This document shows, one piece after another, positions 12,320 to 25,355 of a stretch of DNA of 64,000 nt. The translations under genes were made by a program, and so were the position numbers. The notes beneath the pieces were generated by a model that did not search any database, had not been told where the DNA came from, and saw only the letters and a list, made by a program, of their open reading frames with translations. Numbering within the stretch: position 1 is the stretch's first letter; each line of letters opens with the position of its first letter. Source of the stretch: Fasciolopsis buskii (taxonomy: Eukaryota > Platyhelminthes > Trematoda > Plagiorchiida > Fasciolidae); assembly GCA_008360955.1 (NCBI GenBank), contig LUCM01000091.1, forward strand, positions 124,892 to 188,891, read 5' to 3'.

Positions 12320-15300
12320 GATATTCCAGTACTTTTTCGTAATTCAGGCCTGTGGTGCTATTCAGAACAGCATTACTAATGCACAACGCCAGTCACTAAT
12401 GATTTTAGAACCTGACTGATAGAGTACAGCATGTGGGCCGGATAACATAACTGGAAAACACCTAAGACAAGAATTTAGCACTAGATGTCACGAAAAAAAG
12501 TACGTATGCAATAGTCATAGATCTTCCGTAGTTGTGAAGGTTGATCTAACCTGAGCTGCTTCGATCTCATGTCACTAGGCCCAGGATAATAATCATAGGC
12601 GCAAGTTGACGTTTTAACCGTAATCTTGCGGTGAAACTCCAGTGGTTAAGCGACAGTGGAAGCTAGGCCTCATACTAGGCTGACTGAGAACGTCAGACCA
12701 AGGGGCAGTGGTGTGTTGACAGCCGCCAGGCGCCAACTTCCAAGAGGGTATAATAATTCGTGAGCACAAGGAAGCTCTAACGTGGATGTTGTGAGTAGAA
12801 CTGGAGGGCAGCGACCCCTCATTACGTGGATGCGCATGTACGGTAACAAGACATCCAGAAAAGAGGAACGTCGATTTCGCAGAATGTCATGAGAACAACG
12901 AGAATAGAATCCTGAGTGACTTGAAAAGTTTGCACTTTTGGCACAAATAAACAAGCGTAGCAACTGAAACACCTCGATGTTGTTTATGGCTCCGCCGTCT
13001 ATGGATGAAGAATTTACAGCAGTATTACCTTGGACATGTTCTGATGGATCCAAGTATTTATTTAGGCTGACAACACGATAAAAGTTTTCCTTAACACTCC
13101 TGAGCTCACATAAAGGCAAACCAACATGGAGGTAGTATTACAGCAATGCCATTCATGAGAGTATAACGTATGCGGCAATAAAATAGAATGAACCGATGAT
13201 AATCTGAATGTGTTAGCCGTGTTTCGGTGGATTTCTTTATGCCAACTAATGCGTCAGCTTATGGGACGAGAACGGAACTCGTTGGGAGGCTACTGCTGAC
13301 CCTGTGTGAGTAATGGTAAAAGCCAGGTAGAATTAATTTGAATAAGATTTCCCAGTGACAGACATAAAGAGATGTGGAATGGACCGAGTGTCATCAGTTG
13401 TAAACTTTAAATTAAATGCAATTGGTCGGTGCAGTTCTATTGACAAGTTAATATGACAATTACAAAAGGCGCAACGAATGAACGCACAAAATGAAATGGC
13501 ATCTCCAAGCTGTTGTTGTTTACACTATTCCTCCAAATCAAGTGTCATCAGTGCGTTAACTTTAGTTTCCCATTGAACATTTTTTCGTTAATTCAGAATC
13601 ACACGGTAAGTGTATGCCGTCTTTTGATAAGGTCCTGATGAACAAGAGAGTATTATACCAGTGTCTTTGTGGAAACAGAATAGTAATATCCCTCTAATAA
13701 ACAATGCCATGGTTTTATTTCTCATTGAATAAATGGAGCCTGTGATAAGCAGTTCTTGATCACATAGAGGGGGCTTCAGATTGGACAGTTCTCGAACACC
13801 ATCACGCTTGGCCTCGTAGATAGGAGGATGAAACGTACGCGATGCAAGCACGGGTTTGAACACCACCGAGCTCGAAGAATTTCCACATTTGGATCATATC
13901 GACTTATGTCGATTTCTTCCACAGAAAAACTTCCGAAACGGCGTTGTGCCCATGTTTGGTGGGGTCATGGCAACCGGCTGGAAAAACTGCTATCAGGGCT
14001 TACAGGTAGCGGAAGATCAGATAACAAATGAACATGTCTCCGTTTAAGTAGTGTAGATTTGAGTTCTTTCATTTCTGATCGATTCAACTAGCTTCTGCTG
14101 ACGTAAATTTCCCACTTTCGTCATTTTGCCTGAAACACATGCGATATCAGCTTGAGTCTTACAAGCAAGGGTAATTTGGTTAGCAAACAGTGAAAGAAAT
14201 AAGTAAATGCACGAAAAACTTCTATTTTCGGCAGACTCTCGCAGGTATTTGTTTGTTCGGCAGGTAACAAAAGCAGAACGAATGCCGTAAATGCTGTGTG
14301 AAATTGCGAAGAAGATGCAGAAGAAATTCCAAACATTTGTTTATTGCGTTGAATTTGATTCTTTCACTGATTATTTCAAAGAATTTTGTCAATTGTGAAA
14401 CATCCAAAAGTGACTTGTAACGTAGCCAGTAGCAAGCTAATGTTAGACAGGTGCAGAACCTATAGCGATTACCAGGAAGCTTGAAAGAACTAGGCAGTTA
14501 GTAAGACCGTTCCTGTACGTCGACGTACAAGAAAGGTAAGTCTAATTACAGAACTAGTTGAAGGATGAGAAAATGCTGTGGACAGAATTGTGTAAAGACA
14601 AAGATTAGTGGTGGATAGTACACTGCCTGAAAGTCTATCCCATGCATCAAAATATCCCTTAATCATGAAATCAGCAAGTGTATTTCTGGTACAACGATCA
14701 AACAATCTTAAGGATTTGAGGATAAGAGTAGAATTATTCTGTTTCAGGCTGGGAAAAAACATTGTGGAACAGCAGGGCCACAAGATGAGAATTCATGAAG
14801 CGACAAACTGGAAAACGCGCGCACAAAGTATTCTGATTTTCTTCAGAGGAAAAGCAGAGATTCAACATGTTTTGCCTGAGAAAGTTTGTGGGTCAAATTC
14901 ATTGCTAAGTAACGTACAGAACAATAATGTCACCGGATATAACCTTTATTAATTGCTAGCTACGGAAGGTTATTGAAGACAGATGGATACCGGGAACCGC
15001 GCTGAAGATTGAGGGGAATGTCGACATATTTAAGAACACTCCGTAATGGGAAGTGACAGGAAGACCAGTGGCTGAACTCGTTTAGATCACCTTTCAGGTG
15101 ACTAAGACTGCTTCCCTGGCAGCACAAGGAAACACTCGAGTGTCTCTTTTTGATCCCAAAAAGGAAATTCAAAGAGTTTTCATTTACCATGCTCTTAATG
15201 ATTACACCAAGCGAAAAATACGGCATAAATATCGCAAATTTCCACGAAATTATGTCACTCATAAGATGCTTTTAAAAGGCCATTATGACCAATCGCGCTT

Positions 15301-15530
15301 AGGCTTGTGTTGAATACAATTCTGTTTGTGGTAGTCGTTGGCCTGTTCCGTTTCGTCACTAGGCGCTTTAGATCTGAGTTCGTTCGCGTCAGTGCTACCA
15401 ATACGATTTAACGTTTTCCGAAAATGCAGCGCTTTCACAGTTACTGACAAGTGAATATTATCATCATTGATTTATGGCACAAAAGTGCAAATAAGACCAC
15501 CAATGTTAAGATTTCCAGTGGATAAATGTT
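12320..15530. other. No recognisable gene
   Basis: Several open frames of 90-150 codons occur (12670-13119 minus, 13588-13866 minus, 14490-14783 minus, 14608-14952 plus). They overlap antisense frames and show no domain I can name. A faint resemblance to a LINE endonuclease around 12.9-13.05 kb on the plus strand was too weak to call. Confidence 0.4.
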
Positions 15531-15567
15531 TAATTTAATTAATTAATTATTTATTTATTTATTATAG
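15531..15567. repeat. AT-rich simple repeat (TTAA/TTTA)
   Basis: A short run of TTAATTAATTAATTA passes into TTTA repeats. It is a low-complexity microsatellite-like tract of about 37 nt, just upstream of the left copy of the 15.6/20.7-kb duplicated sequence. Confidence 0.8.
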
Positions 15568-15619
15568 AACTCTGGACCCACGTTTGTCTGAGTGAAACTC
15601 ATTTGGTGCGAAACTGTAA

Positions 15620-17000
15620 GAAATGATCGTTGAATATTTTACTGCATTGTTCCACAGACCATCAACTGTACGGCATAATGTGGTTCGCCAAAATTTTTTA
15701 TTAGTTTATTTATGTTTTTCTGGTTTCGAAGAACTTCGATTTAAGAAATCTACTAAATCTCATCTGTACGAATTACCTCATGCTGCTAAGTGCAGACGCA
15801 CGGAAGCAGTGACGAGGCAGAAAATTGTAAACGAAATGCCTGGATTGCCAGAACACACATCCAAAGAATATATAAGTAATGTTCCAATGCTCATAAGGGT
15901 GGCAATCCCTGGTCGATCAAAGTGATTTTCCGAAGTTACTTCCAGGAAGTAATGAAGTTCGCATTTCCCGTTTGTCAGAACGAGTAAGGCGGTGAATCTG
16001 GAAGGCAAAACAATTCCGTGAAATAATCAACGACTACAGTTCGGCACATTAAAGTGAGTTCTGATTCTGCTTTCCATTTCAGTTTCAGCTGCTTGCAAAA
16101 ACGCAGTGGCCGGTTGCGGAGAGGAAAAGTGTGTAGCCAGATGTGTAGCTCTAGAGATAGCAATTAAAAGCAGACTGATCTCTCACCTCAGCCATCATCT
16201 TTGGAAAAACTATTTCAGTTCACAGTTGACGAGAGTAATCCAAAACAGCTCGCTACGTCAGGCGATTTATTTCCCAGTCTAACGCTAAACAAGTCTGTTT
16301 TCCACGCTATTGCGAATGTGATGTGTTTTGCCACAGGAAATCGTCATCCAAGCATTTAACGAAGAAGAAACACAGCATCGTCAGTTATCATTCCACTTTT
16401 CGAAGTATCTCAAGTAATATCGACAACAAATATGCGGTGATAATAACGATGATAACAGATACGTCGCAAAACGTCCATTCAGAGTGCAAGCCTACGGAAA
16501 ACGTAACCGCTGATATTAATAGTAATGCTTCAGGGCATTTAGTCGATTGCGTATAATGCAGCCCGGATATGAATATTTGAGCCGGATTCATCATTCATTA
16601 CACTAAAATTTTCTGTCAAGTGAATGTTCACTTTCATCCCGGAGTCTGGCTTTCGAGCCTGTCGAAGTGTATGTTTAACTGTGGTCGGATATTCTTTGGC
16701 AGCGTCAAAAGTTCTACTACTCACAACCGTGCAGAAATTTACTCAAGCTTAGAGTCAATAATTCAGAATATGACACAGGACGCCAGAACAGCGAAAAATC
16801 GCTTGAAAAATTTCACATATAGATTCCCCTTGCCAGTTATGTCATGTTCGCACACGATCTGTCAAAAACCTCACTTCAGAGGTAATGAAACAAACTTATG
16901 CCGGAAAGTTAACTATGATACCAAACCGAAATGGAATAGCCAGGGACGATTCTAGCTTTGCCAGTCATCGTGGCTGTGAAGGCAATTTCAGGTTACAATG
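15620..17000 (+). mobile_element. Degraded copy A of a CACTA-like DNA transposon (duplicate of the 20.7-kb sequence)
   Basis: This stretch is a diverged duplicate of the sequence beginning near 20.75 kb. Matching blocks include GACGAGGCAGAAAATTGTAA (about 15812) against GACAAGGCAGACAATTGTAG (about 20953). Others are TGATTTTCCGAAGTTACTTC (about 15923) against CAGATTTCCCGGAAGTTGAT (about 21079), and GTTTGTCAGAACGAG (about 15970) against GTTGTCAGAAGAAG (about 21120). A third block near 16859 matches about 23898 at roughly 80% over 39 nt. The spacing between blocks differs between copies (about 1.06 kb here, 2.9 kb in the right copy), so copy A has probably lost the central transposase region. 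The reading frame here is open for about 100 codons (15623-15925) and then broken. The assignment depends on copy B, where the transposase-like motifs are visible. Confidence 0.5.
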
Positions 17001-17304
17001 ATGCCCTGCGAAATCTGGAGTAGTAAAGAATGCAGTAGCAGTTTGTTTTTGGTTTTGTACTCTACTTTGCGACAATTTTACCTCCAGCACTTGGAGGTCT
17101 CGCAAAACGCGGATTTGGATTCCACCGGTTACTGTACAAGAGCTAGTAGAAGGACCCTTTGTTTAGCATAATTACTAGTGCGTTTGAAATGGTTTGGTTC
17201 TAAAGATAAACATTCGAAACTGAGTAACAAACTGTACGATTTAATGACAAGTACCACTGAATTTCAATTATTCTGCAACCTAGGATATTGTACAGGAGAA
17301 CGAT

Positions 17305-17487
17305 TTTATGTAGTAATTCACCATGTGATGTTGTCGCTCGGCTCACCATTAAAAGACCATGGAAGCACCGCACAGTTGTTTCATTCTTGTTAGGACTCGT
17401 AAGCAGTGCATATGCACAACGCTCGAACTGAGAAGCGAACCCAGAACGAATGATTTTGATTCGAACACATTGGCAATTACGTTTTCT
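17305..17487 (-). repeat. tRNA-headed short repeat (SINE family 1), minus strand, partial
   Basis: In minus sense the order matches the 19.8-kb copy: a decayed A-box region, ATTCGTTCTGGGTTCGCTTC across the B-box, GTGCATATGCACTGCT, CTAACAAGAATGAAACAACT, and the tail AACATCACATGGTGAATTAC. The 5' head and most of the tRNA part upstream of the B-box are lost or diverged. Confidence 0.65.
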
Positions 17488-17489
17488 TG

Positions 17490-19778
17490 CAGGATCTGAA
17501 GAAGGGTACAGTCAGGAGCTTCTGCCAGACTTTCAAATTCGTTGACATCTTTTGTCAATCTGTCAAGGACAACCGTTAGAAAGAGGACGGAAGTTCTTAA
17601 AGAACAACCTATTTCTGTCAGTAAAATGCTTCGCGTACGGACGGAAGAACCATCGCAGGATCCCAAAATGAACCCACCCAAGCAGTACAAGTGACGGTAA
17701 AACGCTTCCAAAAGAGTGCCCTGGTGAACCGTTTATTTAACGTTGATTACTTTTATCCGAATTTCTTGCAAAAATACCAAGGAAAACTGGGAACTGCTTA
17801 AAAAATTTCATTTTTCCAGGGATTCGCAACTGGTAAGAAAACAAAAGGCAAAATTCATCTTATTTGGCCTTGTTTTGTCTCATGAAAGCACTGGGTTATA
17901 GGTGTTTGGTTGACGTACTCTGATGAACGAAATCCTTTGCACGTTTAAAGTCACACAACAAGCTCTTTGCGATTATCGTTTTACAAGTTTCAATGAGGTC
18001 TACTTCTGTCGGTCAGGTCTCCTGCGATAAGCCTTCTGGACAATGAAAGTAGTCCTTTGGGTTGCATGTTTTTTTGCTTTTATTCATTGTTTCTTTCTAG
18101 AATTTTATCACAGTACTATTACTATTATTGACCTTGTCCATGTATATAAGGCCTCACTCGTTATCGATGACGTCACTATACTGCTGCCAGTGGATATTGT
18201 TTTCTGAGGTCATTTCATGCAGATCAGGAATCACTTACTGGACGGCGATATTTGACAAACTACGTCAGATAGACGGGAATGCTTATGCGTGAATCGTGGA
18301 GTAGGATAGCACAGATGCCCCGTAATTACTTACTCCATGGAGTAAAGAAGGACCGGACATGCTTGCCATCTTTTGTGGATAAAGTTGGACCCGGTATTAT
18401 TGCGCAAACAGAAACGAACTTGAAGAAAATATATTTTCGTCAGATTTAGAATTATGGTTTTCAATACTTATTTGCCCTTTTGGTTAACAATTCTTGGTTA
18501 TCCTCGCTTTCTTATTTTAGAGGTAATATTCTCTCTAAGTTGCTCTTTAATTATCACAGACGTTAACGAAATAAGTAGCGGCAGTTCATTGTAAGAAAAA
18601 ACAAAAGGCGCTCGTTACAGGTCATATTAGCGACCAAAAGAGGACACATCTTCCTTTTCTCCATTTCAAAACAACTGGCGCAGACGAAGCGTTAGCTACG
18701 TTGTCTCCACCACTAAGCGTTTGCATGAACTAAGCCCGAGTAGAGTGAATGGACCATCTTTGTGAACGTCGCGGTAGATTTCAACAAAATAAAAGAACCC
18801 GGACACGTTGTGAATAAATGGTATTGAAATTGGTTAACTAAGAATAAATCAGGTTTAATGATTGCACAACGAGTCCGAGGATATGTACGGTGATTACTCG
18901 CGTGAAACACCGCCATACCTAATGACACCTTTTGTTGGCACGACAAACATGGATGAGACAAACAAAAAAATCTCTGTTAGCCTGAACAAAACTGTGCATA
19001 ATGGTGGTGAGTAAGCTGCCTTATTTCCCCTCATTGTTTCTACACGTAATCATGTGTCGCAAGGGATATAAGCAATCTAATACGCAAGATGTACGAGGAA
19101 GAATGCGGAAATTATCAAAAGGAACAACTATGGTTTGCACTAGATGCACGAAGCAATACAGGTCAGTTAAGGTGCAAGAAATTTTGTTACACCACTTTGT
19201 GCGACACTGTTTACAGCAGTAGTCACGGGAAAGCCACCTCTCTTCAACGAACCTAGCGACAGGCTAAACATATTTGCTTAGTGAGGTGCAGCTTCAACTG
19301 CTAATGTTTTGGAATAACTGGGTGAGTGCTGTCCGGTCCAGCAGCCACACGGTCGTTTAGTCCCCGTAATATTGAGGCTGCATCCGTTGCTGTAACCATT
19401 TATTTGTTCATTATCCGTCCTTTGAGAAGCAGGGTGCCACTCTGGGTGATGTCGTGGTCCTGTACATACATCGAGCTAAAGTGCTTCTTGTGCTTTTGTT
19501 TTGCTGTTGTCAGTGCATCGTTCACTGCAACCTTCAGCTTCCCCGTTGGTTTGGGCAAAGATGAAACGGCCCTTCGAACAGCTAGCGATATTCCGGGCTG
19601 AGTATAATTTATGTAAATCGTGGTACTCCACCGATTTGTGCAAAACAGACTGGGAGGAACTTTGGAAAGAGCAGAAAGTGTATGGATGTCTGCACAGTGG
19701 GATCAGTAGATTTTAATTACAACAGGCATAGTGAGTGGGGCTGATAATTTGCTGAAAACAACTTTAGGAGCTGAAAGC
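17490..19778. other. No recognisable gene
   Basis: All open frames are under 100 codons and no domain is identifiable. Pyrimidine-rich stretches occur near 18.07 and 18.47 kb. I could not support any exon, RNA gene or repeat here. Confidence 0.4.
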
Positions 19779-20038
19779 AGGTGCAACATCATGTGGTGAA
19801 GTTCAACAAACCGTTCAGAGCCTGCCCGGTAGCGTAATGGCTAAGGCGTTCGACTCACAATCGTTCGTCACGGGTTCGCGTCCCAGTTGGGGCGCGGTGG
19901 ATATGCACTGCTGATGATTCCTAACAAGGATGAAACGGCTGTACAGTGCTTCCATGGTTTCTTTATGGTGAGTTGAGTGATTATGTCACATGGTGAATTA
20001 TTTCATGTAAACATTCAATCTCCTACTACTAAATTGCA
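19779..20038 (+). repeat. tRNA-headed short repeat (SINE family 1), best-preserved tRNA part
   Basis: The pol III internal promoter is clear: A-box TAGCGTAATGG at 19830-19840 and B-box GGTTCGCGTCC at 19873-19883, 32 nt apart, as in tRNA genes. After the tRNA-like part follows the family-specific body (GGTGGATATGCACTGCTGATG, AACAAGGATGAAACGGCTG) and a tail ending in ATCTCCTACTACTAA near 20035. The 5' head seen in the 12-kb and 55-kb copies is missing, so this copy is 5'-truncated. It is a SINE-like element and not a working tRNA gene. Confidence 0.75.
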
Positions 20039-20739
20039 GATAACTGTCTTGAGAATTTTAGTGCATTAAAGACCGTAATCCCTAAGGTCGAGCTTCAAAG
20101 AGGCCGACGATCACCAAGTGATTAATTTCATAAAACCCCTTGGGGGGATGATGATACTACCTGAACTTTGTTGCTTTTACCAGCCCAGAACCTTAGTGGC
20201 TAATTTGTTCTCCGTGGATCGGGGATGGCAAGCCGCATGTGACACACACCATTGTGCATGAAGAACAGATGGTTGTAAGATAAGCACAGATTCTGTCAAC
20301 AGCAAATAGAAATGAAGCAGCATGCTTCATGATGTGAGTGGTGTCTTTTACGTGCATAGGGAAAAATACAGGACCAAATGTACTCCCTTCCCAGGCAGCC
20401 CAGTGGGAAAAATGGAATATCACCTTTCGGTTCCAGAAGGTTTTATTCAGATACTTTTCTTTTCCGATGCTGTTTAATGATTCACTGGGCCTGAAATGTC
20501 ACTCAAACGCAAAATATGTCCAAAAAATTATCTCCCCGGGTAGGAATGACACACAGTCAACCAAAGAGGGAGATCTCTTGCAAGACCACAAACCACTGTA
20601 TTATGGTTCCAGAAAGCAAATAAAGGCCCGATTTTTAGGTTTTAGCTGCCAGTAATGCTTGGACTTTTCTGTGTGAAGTCTTGATAAATAATATTTAACT
20701 TGCATCGTAAAGTTGCTATCTTCACGTTTGTTTAATTGA

Positions 20740-22460
20740 GTCAAAGTTCTTGTAGCGCTGGGTCTGCAGTTTATGAAGTTGTGTTATGGTGCCGCATCTA
20801 CTTAATTACCGTCGGGTGGTTAAAGTCAGTGGTGACTAATTTATTTCACCTCAATAAATTCACACATTTTCCAGCACTTAGACCCATGGAATTTATTAAA
20901 TCTAATCCGCATGGATATTCGCGCGCCCCGAAATGGAGGGGGGTGAAAACAATGACAAGGCAGACAATTGTAGACGAAATGTCTGCAACGTCCGAGGATA
21001 AATCATTCGGCGAAGCAGGTGAGATTACAAACAATGCGAACAACAGGAGTAAACGTTACTCAATTGCAGTAGTGATCCTATCAGATTTCCCGGAAGTTGA
21101 TGAAATTTCTCGGTCCTCAGTTGTCAGAAGAAGCAATTCTGTGGCTGTTGAATGTGGCAGGGATTTTAATAAAATAAGGGACTACTATGGTTTGTCACAT
21201 GAAAGTGAGTTTTGTTCTTGCACAATATGTCAGTTTCAGTGGTTGGGAAAAAGAAAATTGGTTTCTTCGTGAAGGTAATGCTATCAGCAAGGTGTATGGC
21301 AAACGAAATAACCATTTGGGGCAAAATGTCCACGTTGTTGCACTGTTACGTGTCTTGCGCAAGCTAAAATTGGATGTTCCTATTGATTCTAAGATGTTAC
21401 TGAGACGACCGCGCGAATGCCGTCTCTGATCTTCCTAATGGAATGTACTTTCACTTCGGTTTAAGAGAATGCCTGCAGCGAGCTTTGGAGAACACCGCGG
21501 CGTCCGCTAATGGTATCATCAATTTGCAAATGCACGTCGACAGTCTCTCCTCGCTCAAGATTTTGACGTGACAACGGTCTTCTATTTTGGGTTGCCCTGT
21601 GAGACCAAGGTCATCGATATTTTCGATAGGACATTTTGGTGGCATCTCAAAGCATATGGATATGCGCGAATTCGTGAGACACAGTAAATGAGCTTTAAGT
21701 TTTCTTAAGAAACGACATACGCCTGCGGGCCACTGACAGAACGTTTCGAGTTATTTTGCACCGCATCATAGCGGATGCCACTGCCGGGACTTTCCTGAGA
21801 AAGGTGGAACAGCACAGTGGATAAACCACTTGTGGTGTGAGTAATCAAAAAGGAATCAGCTTGAATCGTCTATCAGTAAGCCGAAGACCGACGAGGATTT
21901 TCGGTCACGAAAGCAGAAAGCGCACCCCATAGGCGTGTCACCTTTTCAGTTGTTGCCTGTGGGTATGATAAGATTGTTTCCCACTGACTACATAGATTGC
22001 GTTTGTTTGGTAATCATGAAATCAACGATTACTTGGCGGAGAGGCGGCCTGATGAAGAAAGTTCGAGTTGGAGATTTTCCCCTCGGTATGGTCGATGGAC
22101 GATTGAAAAGTTACCAGAAATATATTCCTTGTGACTTCCAACGACATTGCCGCAAGCAGACCTATGGAAAGCAAATGATTTTCGCCAATTTTTTCTTTGC
22201 TTAGGTCCCGCTGTGCTGCACGGAATAGTGCCAGATAAAATGTCTGCTAATTTCATTCACTTATCGACCTTTACTTATAGAGTATGCTCCGATAAGTTTA
22301 ACCTGTGATCAGGCGTACAACCATGTCCAAACATGATGGCGCAGCCGATATTTCAACGAATGAAGGAGCGGGTGCTTGATCAAGAACTGTGCAAAACAAG
22401 AGCACTTTTGGACGACACGAAATCGAACGGAATAGGGCAAATTAGCTCCGGCGTTCCCCG
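20740..22460 (+). pseudogene. CACTA/EnSpm-like transposase remnant (copy B)
   Basis: Successive open frames in shifted phases read like one transposase-type protein. The N-terminal part (20.74-21.27 kb) holds a cysteine pair in a CSCTICQ motif. The segment at 21.28-21.43 kb contains ALLRVLRKLKLDVP and a short PRE motif. At about 21.44-21.57 kb there is NGMYFHFGLRECLQRALEN, then a leucine-rich stretch ending in LQMHVDSLSSLK. The segment at 21.98-22.25 kb holds the CVCLVIMKS and YIPCDFQR blocks, then GPAVLHGIVPDKM after a frame change. The order HFG block, LxLxxDxLPLFKS-like block, then the hydrophobic and 'GPxVL' blocks is what I know from a family of large animal transposase-domain proteins often linked to CACTA/EnSpm elements; SmTRC1 of schistosomes is one possible relative. 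Stops and at least three frameshifts show it is dead. The superfamily name is an inference. Confidence 0.6.
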
Positions 22461-23140
22461 ATTAATCTACTGTGGCACTGCTTACTCTAATCAGTGTCCT
22501 GACAATGCCGTCCTGATGACAGTCGCCTGTTCATTGTCAGTGATACCCAAGGAGACAGGCTAGTCGTTAGGTGTTTCATGAAGACGTCTGGGCTCTTTAA
22601 AAGTCCATTTACGTCATCTCGCATTGAGATCGTCAGCTACAGTGATCTGGAACGGACTACAACAACGAGTTTAAAGGGAAAAATAATGCACAAAGGCATT
22701 TTTCCACCATATGGACAAAGCTGGGTATTTACCCAGCGCTGCATGGCCGAAGGAGGTAACACAGAGCAATTTTATTTTGAATGTTACTGTAATTTTTATT
22801 TCATACAACGTAAGCCGTCTTTAGTGAATTTTAGGTTTGTGCCGTCGTTGAGTTCACCAATGATAACGCTGCTGCTGTCGTTCATTACCGTTGGATAGTT
22901 GGTTAGAATAAACGTTGCTGGATACAAACAGCATCCAGTTACCTGATCAAAAAGATTAAAGAGGGATTTAACCTGCCGTTCGACTGGCCAAACTTCGACA
23001 TAAGGCTACACAAGTTGGTCGGCGGATTGTATGTAGATAAGCACATCATTTCACAAAACTACACAATACAAACAAAGGACAGCATTTGCTACAAAAAATT
23101 GCTGTAATACCATCAACGAACGACACGTGCCATATGAGGG
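22460..23140 (+). other. Unassigned part of the copy B transposon region
   Basis: This stretch follows the transposase-like motifs and contains frames of 76 and 106 codons (22333-22563 and 22578-22898) without recognisable motifs. By position it could be the C-terminal part of the same transposase or intron-like sequence. I see no independent gene. Confidence 0.3.
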
Positions 23141-23143
23141 CGC

Positions 23144-23794
23144 TTGGAAAACAAAGAATGTACGTTATCGTTTTCTCTAATTTTCTCCTGGAAAAAATCA
23201 ACTTACTTGACAGAGTCCAGTGACGATGAACCGATGGCTGACCATTCTGCTGCGCTACCCACTTCGGAAGTCGTGTCTCAGCTAGTTGTTGACGAAGACA
23301 ATCCACAAAGATCAACGCAAAAAATTGGTCGACCTAATGGCGTAACATCATCAAACAGGTTTTTTGACATTCTAAAGCAATTAACTTTTCTTACGGTAAT
23401 CCCTCACCCAGTACATCCAGATGGTTGTTTGAGACGGATCGTGGCGTCCTCAGTTGTCCTTCCACTTGCCGAAACGTCCTACATGTTGTGGAAAACAGGT
23501 ATGTTCTTGGATTGTGACGTGCAAATAATTGTGTCGCACAACTACAATTCGCAGTGGATAGCTGCGGAGAACTTGCCCGCTGGTTTTAAGAGATACACAT
23601 CAAGACGTTCGGGATGTAGCTTCGATAGGACTAGGTACGTTCATCGGATTACGCAGCCGTTAGTTTCGAATCTGCCTCATCACCAAGATTTGTTTCCTTG
23701 CTCGTTCGATTTTAAGTTTTATTGTCTGTTTATTTTTGTGTCAGCAACAAGCATTCCGAAAGTGGGAGCAGCATGGAAACTGCTGCAGTCTTAG
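23144..23794 (+). CDS. Unidentified 216-codon open frame beside the transposase remnant
   Basis: This is one of the longest uninterrupted frames in the window. The translation starts with basic and serine-rich sequence, has an acidic patch (ESSDDEPMADH, about residues 25-35) and then a mixed, mostly soluble composition. It ends in a hydrophobic stretch near residues 190-205. I recognise no domain. It lies on the same strand as the transposase-like frames and about 0.7 kb downstream. It may be a second transposon-encoded protein, an exon-bearing fragment or a chance frame. The true start is unclear: the first methionine follows a TTG-rich region with no clear translation context. I give no function. 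Confidence 0.25.
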   Translation: MENKECTLSFSLIFSWKKSTYLTESSDDEPMADHSAALPTSEVVSQLVVDEDNPQRSTQKIGRPNGVTSSNRFFDILKQLTFLTVIPHPVHPDGCLRRIVASSVVLPLAETSYMLWKTGMFLDCDVQIIVSHNYNSQWIAAENLPAGFKRYTSRRSGCSFDRTRYVHRITQPLVSNLPHHQDLFPCSFDFKFYCLFIFVSATSIPKVGAAWKLLQS

Positions 23795-23896
23795 AATCAG
23801 TGGTTTGAAAACAGGCAAATGACATCGGTGAACTGTAGAAATGCTTGGTAAGCCCGATGAGTAGGTATTCGTTGCCACTCTCACTATTTACTTACA

Positions 23897-23970
23897 GCAT
23901 CTGTCAAAATCCTCACGTCAGAGATAATCAAACAAGGGAATAACCATGCTGAAAAGATACCTATCTCGCG
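23897..23970 (+). repeat. Block shared with copy A (16.86 kb)
   Basis: ATCTGTCAAAATCCTCACGT and the following 20 nt match the sequence at about 16859-16898 with roughly seven differences over 39 nt. Together with the shared N-terminal blocks this ties the 15.6-17.0 and 20.7-24.0 kb stretches together as diverged copies of one element. Confidence 0.55.
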
Positions 23971-23999
23971 CAAACATAGGAAATACTCTGTTACTACTC

Positions 24000-25350
24000 A
24001 AGTGCTACCGATTACCCTATCTGTGGTAACAATAGTGGAATACAACGCATTGCTGCTATTCTTAAATGAGAATAAATTTTTGCGCAAGAACATAGTCATT
24101 TTTCCTTGCACAAGATTTTCCTTGTTATATCTGGAGTTCTTGGGTAACGTTGTTGAGGAATTCACCAGTCAATGTACAACAGCTTAAATGAAGAATATTT
24201 TGGAAAGAAGTTCAGGTGAATTTAAAGTGGCGCGGTAGCAACGGCACACAACCATTATTCAACGAAAAGTTATGCCACTCGATCACAAGTGTCATTGTAC
24301 CCCAGTTATTATAACTTGTAAGACGCCGTATTTAAGCAAAATTTTCATGACGGAACTGTTCAGAGAATATCTGACAAAATATAGAAATGAATTCAGCGCC
24401 GACGATCCAGACAACCAGAAGATAAAACCATCAGGCAGTGGTGGTATTGCACGATATTTTTCATTTCCTAATCATGTCATTTAGTGAACCGATACATTGC
24501 TGTTTTTAACCTGTTTGCATGCTTTTAATGTTTTTCACCGAGAGCCTTACACCTCACTTGCGTTAGAACAAAGTTTCGTCTAGTGTTTTCATCTCTACTT
24601 CCAGTGTCATCAGGTTCATCGTACTGATTCAACTGGATAGTTTTGCCAAAATATCCGACTCGATTAAGTGCCGTCAGATTCAGTTAACTTCACAATTATA
24701 TTGCTCAATACGTTAGAGACTTGCATGACATTCAAATTAGTGGTTCATTATTCGTAATTTGTTGTACTTCAGATCGCGACGATGAGGGTGATTAAAATCG
24801 ACGGGAAGATCGTTATTTTTAAACGATGATTTGCATATAAAATGATTTACTGCTTCGGTGGTTTCATTATTTCGACGTAGCCAGGAAAGGAAAGGAGAGA
24901 CTTTGGTCCGTTCGTGATTGCGACGATAAATGTTCTGTAATGTGATTCGAAATATTTGTATGCGTTTCATGGCATGAGTCCTTGAAGACGCGAGTCGATT
25001 TGAGTTAGCTAAGAAACAGGGAAATAAGAAAGTCGGTAGTAGTGGTGGCCGAGGAATGTGTAAAATGATTTAGCTTTTTCAAAACCAAAAATCCATCGCT
25101 TCAATTGAGCACAAATCGCAATATAAAGGAATCCACGAAAAGATATTTAGAGTGGCGATGACAGATTAGTTGAAAGCTAGGTGAGTAGTGGGTCACTGTC
25201 TGCCGGTCTGATTAGGTTCGCGGATGACTGTACCTTGAGTGTCTTATTTTAATTTCATTGAGGGTCACTCACGAGGACGGTAAAAGGTACATTCAGGTGA
25301 TTGTAAACGGTATGCCCCAGAAAGACACCGGTGCTGCCTGGGTAATTCAC
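24000..25350. other. No recognisable gene
   Basis: Frames of 60-77 codons only. The frame at 24272-24484 is hydrophilic but carries no motif I can name. This could be 3' noncoding sequence of the DNA-transposon remnant, though I saw no terminal inverted repeats by eye. Confidence 0.35.
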
Positions 25351-25355
25351 CTCGC

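Noticed and set aside
12670..13119. 149-codon minus-strand frame and a LINE-endonuclease-like block on the plus strand near 12.95 kb (QINKR ... APPSMDEEF)
   Set aside because: The plus-strand block resembles RTE endonuclease only over about 25 residues with gaps, and neighbouring blocks are missing; the minus-strand frame has no motif.
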